Part shown: positions 15,651 through 20,012 of the stretch, in pieces
Numbering within the stretch: the stretch's first letter is position 1
Layout of the letters: each line of letters begins with the position of its first letter
Assembly: GCA_944321005.1 (NCBI GenBank)
Contig: CALUJT010000010.1
Coordinates: 1-20,012, forward strand
DNA from: an uncultured Atopobiaceae bacterium
GTDB lineage: Bacteria; Actinomycetota; Coriobacteriia; Coriobacteriales; Atopobiaceae
DNA length: 20,012 nt
Direction of reading: 5' to 3'
The notes under the pieces: model-generated
Database searches by the model: none
Told to the model about the DNA's origin: nothing
Seen by the model: the letters and a program-made list of their open reading frames with translations, nothing else
Program-made: the position numbers and the translations under genes

Positions 15651-17102
15651 CTACCGCTCGTCCATGGGCACGTAGCCGTCGGAGTTGGGCATGACGGAGT
15701 TGTACGCGGGGCGGATGATGCGCCCGGCGCCGTAGAGCTCCTCCATGCGGTGCGCGGTCCAGCCCGCGAGGCGCGCCATCGCGAAGATGGGCGTGTAGAG
15801 GTCCTGCGGGATGCCGAGCATCGAGTACACGAAGCCGGTGTACATGTCGATGTTGGTGCTGATGGACTTGGTGATGCCGCGGACGTCGCGCATGACCTGG
15901 GGGCCCAGTCGCTCGATGCTGGCGATGAGGTCGAGCTTCTCGACCTGCCCCTTCTGCTCGGCGAGGCGCCGCGCGTACCCGCGGATGATCTCGGCGCGCG
16001 GGTCCGTCTTGGTGTAGACGGCGTGCCCCAGGCCGTAGAGCAGGCCCGCCCTGTCGAAGGCCTCCTTGCGCAGGATCTTGGCAAGGTAGTCGGCAACCTC
16101 GTCGTCGTTGGACCAGTCGCGCACGTGCGCGGCCACGTCCTCGATCATGTCCCCCGCCTTGAAGTTGGCGCCGCCGTGCTTGGGACCCTTGAGCGAGCCT
16201 ATGGCCGCGGCGTAGGCGGAGTAGGCGTCCGTCCCGGAGGAGGAGAGGACGCGCGTGGTGAACGTGGAGTTGTTGCCGCCGCCGTGCTCGGCGTGGAGGA
16301 CGAGCATGACGTCGAGGAGCATGGCCTCCTCGTGCGTGAAGCCCTCGTCGCTGCGCAGGACGTCGAGCACGGTCTCGGCCATCGAGTAGCCCTCGCGAAT
16401 GGGCGGGACCATGAGCTTGGTGTCGTTCTGCTCGGCAACGTGCGCGGCGTGGGCCACGGCGGCAGTGCGCGGCCAGCGGCCGAGCAGCGAGAGCGCCACG
16501 TCTATCTCGTGCGTGGGCGAGGTGTCGTCCGGCGTGGGGTCGAAGGCGTAGAGCAGCAGCGTCGCGCGCTGGAGGACGTTCATGATGCTGTGGCTGTAGG
16601 TCGCGCGCGGGAAGATGCCGAGGTAGCCCTCGGGGAGCTGCTTGCGCGCGTCGATGCGGGCGCGGAAGTCGTCCAGCTCCTCGCGCGTGGGGAGCCGGCC
16701 GGAGATGAGCAGGTAGGCGACCTCCTCGTAGCCAAAGCGGTCCTCGGCCTGCGCGGCGCCGATGAGCTGGTCCACGCCGTAGCCGCGATAGATGAGCCGC
16801 CCGTCGTCCGGCTCGATCCCGTGCTCGGTCCTGTTGTAGCCGTGCACGTTGGAGATGGTGGTGAGGCCCACGAGGACGCCAGACCCGTCCGCGTTGCGCA
16901 GGCCGCGCTTGACGTCGTACCTCTCGTACAGCTCCTGCGGAACGACGTCGACCTCCTCATAGCCGTGGTAGAGCCCATCGGAGACGGGAGGGAGCCCCAG
17001 ACCCACGGAGGGCATGGGATAGGCGTCCGCCACGTGCTCGAAGGCGGGCGTCTCGCGCGGGGTGAGGATGGGCCAGCCGGCCCCCTTGGGAATCTTGATC
17101 AT
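15651..17102 (-). CDS. gltA: Citrate synthase
   Basis: This cytosolic enzyme condenses oxaloacetate and acetyl-CoA to citrate. The 483 residues contain the catalytic elements HAEHGGGNNSTFTTRV (His270/His273 region), GPKHGGAN (His309), YGLGHAVYTKTDPRA (His360, Arg369) and TNIDMYTGF (Asp419). The N-terminal about 75 residues form an extension ahead of LVGLTTISNVHGYNRTEHG. Length and motifs point to the longer actinobacterial/clostridial form (residues 40-100 resemble those homologues), not the short citrate/2-methylcitrate synthase. The ATG at 17100-17102 has an AGAGGA ribosome binding site. It lies 50 bp downstream of the ACT-domain gene, with a small CCGGGC/GCCCGG hairpin (17123-17140) between them, so the two may be co-transcribed. 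Citrate made here could feed 2-oxoglutarate and glutamate synthesis. No other TCA gene is in view. Confidence 0.95.
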   Translation of the reverse strand: MIKIPKGAGWPILTPRETPAFEHVADAYPMPSVGLGLPPVSDGLYHGYEEVDVVPQELYERYDVKRGLRNADGSGVLVGLTTISNVHGYNRTEHGIEPDDGRLIYRGYGVDQLIGAAQAEDRFGYEEVAYLLISGRLPTREELDDFRARIDARKQLPEGYLGIFPRATYSHSIMNVLQRATLLLYAFDPTPDDTSPTHEIDVALSLLGRWPRTAAVAHAAHVAEQNDTKLMVPPIREGYSMAETVLDVLRSDEGFTHEEAMLLDVMLVLHAEHGGGNNSTFTTRVLSSSGTDAYSAYAAAIGSLKGPKHGGANFKAGDMIEDVAAHVRDWSNDDEVADYLAKILRKEAFDRAGLLYGLGHAVYTKTDPRAEIIRGYARRLAEQKGQVEKLDLIASIERLGPQVMRDVRGITKSISTNIDMYTGFVYSMLGIPQDLYTPIFAMARLAGWTAHRMEELYGAGRIIRPAYNSVMPNSDGYVPMDER

Positions 17103-17152
17103 GGGCGCGTCCTCTCTGTGAGCCGGGCGCGGGTGCCCGGGGAATGTCGCCG

Positions 17153-17455
17153 CTACAGGCGGTACATGAACTTGAAGACCTCCTCGCGCTGCAGGTTGAT
17201 CTGCACGCCGAGCTGCTCCGCGAGGCCGTCAAGGGCCGCCTTGAGCTCGGAGAACTCGGCCGACGCCAGGTCCACCAGCATCGTCATGGTGAAGGTGCCC
17301 TGCAGGATGGTCTGGGAGATGTCCAGGATGTTGGCCTCTCGCTCGGAGAGGGCGCCCGCCACGGCGGCGACGATGCCGGGCCTGTCGCTGCCGAGAACGG
17401 TGATGATGGCGCGGCCGGAGGCAGTCTCCTCGGCGGCGCTGGTGACGTTCGTCAT
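17153..17455 (-). CDS. ACT-domain protein (UPF0237 type)
   Basis: A 100-residue protein that is almost entirely one ACT domain (AIITVLGSDRPGIVAAVAGA through the end, with DISQTILQGTFTMTMLVDL in the middle). The family norm is amino-acid binding and regulation of amino-acid metabolism; the ligand is unknown here. In other genomes such a gene is often followed by a PFL/DUF711-like gene, but here citrate synthase follows 50 bp downstream on the same strand. That is an uncommon pairing and may point to control of carbon flow to glutamate (inference). The ATG at 17453-17455 has GGAGGAGACC directly before it. Confidence 0.85.
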   Translation of the reverse strand: MTNVTSAAEETASGRAIITVLGSDRPGIVAAVAGALSEREANILDISQTILQGTFTMTMLVDLASAEFSELKAALDGLAEQLGVQINLQREEVFKFMYRL

Positions 17456-17492
17456 GGTCTCCTCCTAGGACTGGACGCCTACAAGTGTTCCA

Positions 17493-17498
17493 ATTCTA
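17493..17498 (-). promoter_or_regulatory. Candidate -10 box for the ACT-gltA unit
   Basis: TAGAAT on the minus strand, about 38 bp before the ATG of the ACT gene. A nearby dyad, GCCTAC with GTAGGC, brackets it (about 17476-17508). No good -35 is visible; TGTGTT lies at the 17-bp position. Confidence 0.25.
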
Positions 17499-17564
17499 GT
17501 TGGTAGGCGCCGGGCAACACAGCACCAACATGACTATGTCCGCAAACGGAAACCGGGGCGCGGG

Positions 17565-18065
17565 CTAGTTGTTCTCCGGGACCTCGCCCTCGTGCGCCCG
17601 GAAGAGCACCTCAACGTCCTCGGGCGTGCAGTCGAGCGCCACCGCCAGCTCGAGGAGCGAGCGCTCGCGCGCCTGCTTGAGGATGCGCTCGTAGGCAACG
17701 GGCGGCCTCTTGTTGCGCTGGGAGAGGTCCGCTATGCGCACGCGGAACGTCTTGACTATGCGCACCGAGTCCCTGCAGCTCCCCGCCCGGATCTCCTTGC
17801 GGAAGTGCTCCTCCTCCAGAGAGATGTTCTTGGCGGCGAAGTCGTCGACCTGCATGGCCGGGTATTCCTCGATGATCTTCTCGGCCTCCACGCGAGAGAG
17901 CACGGGACGCAGGCGCCCCTCGCTCGCAACGGGGAAGCTGATGTGCACGGGATGGCGCTGGCCCACGGGGAGGAGCTGGTAGACAGCATCGGGGCTTTCC
18001 GTCACATCCTTCACCTGACAGACTCCCTGACCCGGATGGACGACGTACTCCCCAATGGCATACAT
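17565..18065 (-). CDS. carD: CarD/CdnL family transcriptional regulator
   Basis: CarD-type proteins bind the beta subunit of RNA polymerase and stabilise open complexes at many promoters. The 166 residues start MYAIGEYVVHPGQGVCQVKD (the RNA polymerase interacting Tudor-like domain, about 1-60) and continue with the helical DNA-binding region, ending with RNKRPPVAYERILKQARERS and LLELAVALDC. I chose the ATG at 18063-18065 because AAGGAG (18073-18078) is 7 nt upstream of it; the ATG at 18069-18071 is only 1 nt from that site. The gene is preceded by a TATACT box and an unusual dyad and lies 109 bp upstream of the ACT-gltA pair on the same strand. A length of 166 is typical for the family. Confidence 0.92.
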   Translation of the reverse strand: MYAIGEYVVHPGQGVCQVKDVTESPDAVYQLLPVGQRHPVHISFPVASEGRLRPVLSRVEAEKIIEEYPAMQVDDFAAKNISLEEEHFRKEIRAGSCRDSVRIVKTFRVRIADLSQRNKRPPVAYERILKQARERSLLELAVALDCTPEDVEVLFRAHEGEVPENN

Positions 18066-18072
18066 GGGCATG

Positions 18073-18078
18073 CTCCTT
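18073..18078 (-). promoter_or_regulatory. Ribosome binding site that selects the second ATG of carD
   Basis: AAGGAG on the minus strand. Spacing to ATG 18063-18065 is 7 nt; spacing to ATG 18069-18071 is 1 nt, too short to be used. Confidence 0.65.
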
Positions 18079-18108
18079 TCCTTTTGTGCAGTATAGCACG
18101 GAAAGGAG
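18073..18108 (-). promoter_or_regulatory. Dyad overlapping -10 box and ribosome binding site of carD
   Basis: CTCCTTTCC (18073-18081) is the reverse complement of 18100-18108, and GTGC (18086-18089) of GCAC (18096-18099), with four extra T at 18082-18085. The centre is the -10-like TATACT (minus, 18090-18095). The left part of the dyad, read on the minus strand, is the ribosome binding site. Candidate operator or autoregulatory site. Confidence 0.5.
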
Positions 18109-18118
18109 AGAATTCTTG
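18090..18118 (-). promoter_or_regulatory. Candidate carD promoter
   Basis: TATACT (18090-18095) with CAAGAA (18113-18118) 17 bp upstream. The -10 is strong; the -35 is weak by consensus but matches the one proposed for rlmKL. Transcription would begin near 18083, leaving a leader of about 18 nt. Confidence 0.4.
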
Positions 18119-18204
18119 CCGTTTACGGAAACGTTATTGCAACTTGACAGACATACCGGTAAGTTTTTACGTTTATCTCTGTTGGCATCATCTTCGAAAG
18201 CAGC

Positions 18205-18240
18205 AGAAGCCCCCGCGGGCCGCCCCGACCCGCGGGCGGG
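18205..18240 (-). terminator. Probable terminator of the cyclophilin gene
   Basis: The octamer CCCGCGGG occurs at 18212-18219 and 18229-18236; it is its own reverse complement, so the copies can pair around a 9-nt loop. Flanking GCC/GGC can add three pairs with a short bulge. On the minus strand the tail is TTCTGCTGCTTTCG. It starts right after the stop codon. Confidence 0.45.
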
Positions 18241-18243
18241 CCC

Positions 18244-18915
18244 CTAGTCCACGACCGAGATCGCGGCGATGACGGGCTGGTTCTCCGCGGCGACGGTCCC
18301 GTTGGAGTCCTCCACCGGCACGGACTCGCAGATGGCGTCGACGACCTCGATGCCCGAGGTCACGTTGCCAAACGCGGCATACTCGCCGTCGAGGTGCTCG
18401 GCGGTCTCCTGCATGATGAAGAACTGCGAGCTCGCGGAGTCGGGGTCCTGGGAGCGCGCCATGGAGATCGTTCCACGGACGTGCGGGATGTTGTTCTCCA
18501 CGCCGTTGGAGGAGAACTCCCCCTTGACGTTCTTCTCGGCGCCGCCCGTGCCGTTGCCCTGGGGGTCGCCGCCCTGAATCATGAAGCCCTCGATGATGCG
18601 GTGGAACGTGAGGCCGTCGTAGAAGCCCTCCTCCGCCAGGTGGCAGAAGTTGGAGACGGTGATGGGCGCCACGTTGGCGTTGAGGGCCACCTCCATCGTG
18701 CCGTAGCCCTCCACCTCGATGGTGGCGTGGTGGACGCCCGTCGCGTACGGGTCGTCCTCCGCGGGGACGTACAGGGAGCCGTCCTCCCCCTCGTCGGAGG
18801 GGGCGGAGGAATCGGCGGCGGTGGGCTCGCCGGACTCGCAGCCGGAAAGCGTGAGGAGCGAGGTGCCGAGAAGGGCGGCGAGGCCCAGGGCCTCTCTTCT
18901 GTCGAAGGTTCTCAT
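18244..18915 (-). CDS. Cyclophilin-type peptidyl-prolyl isomerase lipoprotein
   Basis: The 223-residue protein catalyses cis/trans isomerisation of proline bonds, here outside the membrane as a folding helper. The N-terminus has a signal sequence with a lipobox LSGC (Cys26), so it is predicted to be lipid-anchored. RR at 6-7 before the hydrophobic run allows Tat export as an alternative to Sec. A Ser/Asp/Glu-rich spacer (27-58) follows. The cyclophilin domain (about 62-222) has FHRIIEGFMIQGGDPQGNGT (104-123, catalytic Arg106) and SQFFIMQE (163-170), with GEYAAFGNVTSGIEVVD at 177-193. The ATG at 18913-18915 has AAGGAG at 4-5 nt. The tannase-like gene ends 45 bp upstream on the same strand, so the two may be co-transcribed. 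Confidence 0.93.
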   Translation of the reverse strand: MRTFDRREALGLAALLGTSLLTLSGCESGEPTAADSSAPSDEGEDGSLYVPAEDDPYATGVHHATIEVEGYGTMEVALNANVAPITVSNFCHLAEEGFYDGLTFHRIIEGFMIQGGDPQGNGTGGAEKNVKGEFSSNGVENNIPHVRGTISMARSQDPDSASSQFFIMQETAEHLDGEYAAFGNVTSGIEVVDAICESVPVEDSNGTVAAENQPVIAAISVVD

Positions 18916-18960
18916 GGTTCTCCTTGCGTCGGGGTCCGCCGGCGGGCGCGGCGCGTGGCG

Positions 18961-20012
18961 CTACGCCGCGCAGCAGGCGATGACCCAGTCGATGAGGTTT
19001 GCGGTTGCCGAGCCCGAGCGCTCGGCGAGGACGTGCCCCTGGCCCCAGACGGGCGTGTGGGAGACGTCCGCGACGCCGTCGTACTTTCGCAGGGCCAAGA
19101 CGACGTTGATCGCGCCGGTAAGCGGCGCGTCCGTGTCGAAGAGCCCCTCGTTGATGCGCCAGTGGGGGGCCACCTTCGCCTGACCGTATCCCTCGTAGTG
19201 GCCGCTCAGCCAGTAGAGGGGGTTCATCATCGCCACGCGCGTGGCCATGTCCGTCTCCAGGGCGTCGACCTTCTCGAGGTCCTCCTCCCACTCGAGCTCG
19301 TAGCTCTCGTCCCAGCCCTCGCAGGCGGCGTAGGCCTCCGCGCGGCTGCGCACGAGCTCGCCCGCCACCGCGTCGAAGTGCAGCGTGGACTCCTCTCCCA
19401 CGCCAAAGAGCTGGTTGGTGCGAGAGCTGCGGTCGGGAAGGTCGAAGGGGGATGCGGCGCGGTCCGCCGGGCGCACGTTGAGCGAGAAGTCCCGCAGGCT
19501 GGAGACGGAGACGCTCTGCGAGCGCAGGCTGTAGTTGATCCACCAGCCCCCGTTGTTGAGGGCCGCGAAGTAGTTCTGAGCGGAGTCGTAGATCGTGGAG
19601 GGAACCTGGGTCACGCCCACGAGGGGCGCCGCCGCCTGCTCGGCGGTGCCGGAGGCGTCGGCGGAGGCGTCGCCCCCGGCCGCCGCGGCCCCGTTCTCCA
19701 CGGGCGCGGCGCCGGTGCCGTCGGCCGCGGTCTCGCCGGTCCCGTCCGCCTGGGCCCCGGTGCCGGGCACCTGGGCGGCCTCCGAGGCGCGCGTGGCGGC
19801 GAGGTTGGGGTCCCCGGGGAAGGAGGGCTCGTCCAGGCGCTGCGGCGTGTAGGTGTACGGGAAGGCCGTGTTCTGCACGAAGTACGAGGCCGCCTCGTCG
19901 ATGCTCTCGAGCACGGCCGTGGCGTAGGAGCCCATCGTGTAGGCCCCCGCCTCGGTCTCGTCCAGGGTGAGCTGCTCGTCCTCGGCGTTGCGCAGGTCCA
20001 TCTCGTTCACCC
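18961..20012 (-). CDS. Subtype-B tannase-like alpha/beta-hydrolase, C-terminal part (5' end outside the window)
   Basis: About 349 residues are visible; the reading frame is still open at the window edge, and the GTG at 20008-20010 is probably not the start. The C-terminal third resembles subtype B tannases and related esterases: MMNPLYWLSG, then VAPHWRINEGLFDTDAP (acidic triad residue Asp, visible residue 292), and TPVWGQGHVLAERSG (His 326) before a final helix NLIDWVIACCAA. The nucleophile Ser (GxSxG) would lie upstream of the window, so activity cannot be judged. An unusual Ala/Gly/Thr-rich, low-complexity stretch (visible residues 71-128) sits between two ordered parts. It could act on gallate- or other ester-linked substrates; the exact substrate is unknown. 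Residue numbers count from the first visible Met-equivalent, not from the true start. Confidence 0.65.
   Translation of the reverse strand, partial: VNEMDLRNAEDEQLTLDETEAGAYTMGSYATAVLESIDEAASYFVQNTAFPYTYTPQRLDEPSFPGDPNLAATRASEAAQVPGTGAQADGTGETAADGTGAAPVENGAAAAGGDASADASGTAEQAAAPLVGVTQVPSTIYDSAQNYFAALNNGGWWINYSLRSQSVSVSSLRDFSLNVRPADRAASPFDLPDRSSRTNQLFGVGEESTLHFDAVAGELVRSRAEAYAACEGWDESYELEWEEDLEKVDALETDMATRVAMMNPLYWLSGHYEGYGQAKVAPHWRINEGLFDTDAPLTGAINVVLALRKYDGVADVSHTPVWGQGHVLAERSGSATANLIDWVIACCAA

Noticed and set aside
18144..18173. Plus-strand promoter TTGACA at 18144
   Set aside because: No plausible -10 at 16-18 bp (TTACGT/TACGTT) and no gene on the plus strand downstream; more likely chance in an AT-rich stretch.
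1..20012. CRISPR arrays, tRNA or rRNA genes, transposases or integrases
   Set aside because: I found no regularly spaced repeats, no cloverleaf-compatible sequences with TTCGA-type loops in the gaps, and no mobile-element proteins.

Overview
The window is GC-rich, densely coded bacterial chromosome. The gene set (a CarD-type RNA polymerase regulator, a fused RlmKL, Kup, a citrate synthase next to an ACT-domain protein, a subtype-B-tannase-like hydrolase, and a PBP1A with a Gly/Ser tail) and the strong GC bias fit Actinomycetota, most likely class Coriobacteriia (Olsenella/Atopobium/Collinsella-like). That assignment is an inference from protein style, since there is no rRNA here. I see no tRNA, rRNA, CRISPR array, insertion sequence or integrase.

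Layout. Positions 1-1623 (minus) hold the N-terminus of a U32-family peptidase and tyrS, separated by a hairpin terminator and a 17-bp perfect inverted repeat. Positions 1938-5664 (plus) hold a bifunctional class A penicillin-binding protein and a membrane-anchored C39/papain-fold protein whose expected catalytic Cys is Ser. Positions 5665-5855 hold two strong stem-loops between convergent genes. Positions 5856-9988 (minus) hold a phosphoglucomutase and an RlmKL-type rRNA methyltransferase whose first methyltransferase domain has lost its signature motifs. Positions 9989-11580 form the only accessory-looking stretch. It contains a short tandem repeat, an AT-rich leader, an AbiEi/DUF559-like gene broken by one in-frame TAG, and two related palindromic repeats, one on each side of that gene. 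Positions 11581-13098 (minus) hold an S10-like serine carboxypeptidase and 13272-15545 (plus) hold the potassium transporter Kup. A 16-bp-stem hairpin follows Kup. Positions 15651-18065 (minus) hold citrate synthase, an ACT-domain protein and CarD. Positions 18244-20012 (minus) hold a cyclophilin lipoprotein and the C-terminal part of a tannase-like alpha/beta-hydrolase.

Most genes are housekeeping: tRNA charging, cell-wall synthesis, glucose-phosphate interconversion, rRNA modification, potassium uptake, entry to the TCA cycle and global transcription control. The points most worth a second look are the nonsense codon that falls on the predicted catalytic Glu of the DUF559-like nuclease together with its flanking palindrome pair, the apparently inactivated RlmL half of RlmKL, the Cys-to-Ser change in the C39-fold protein, and a dyad that overlaps both the -10 box and the ribosome binding site of carD. 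All positions and motifs were read by eye; no database search was run.
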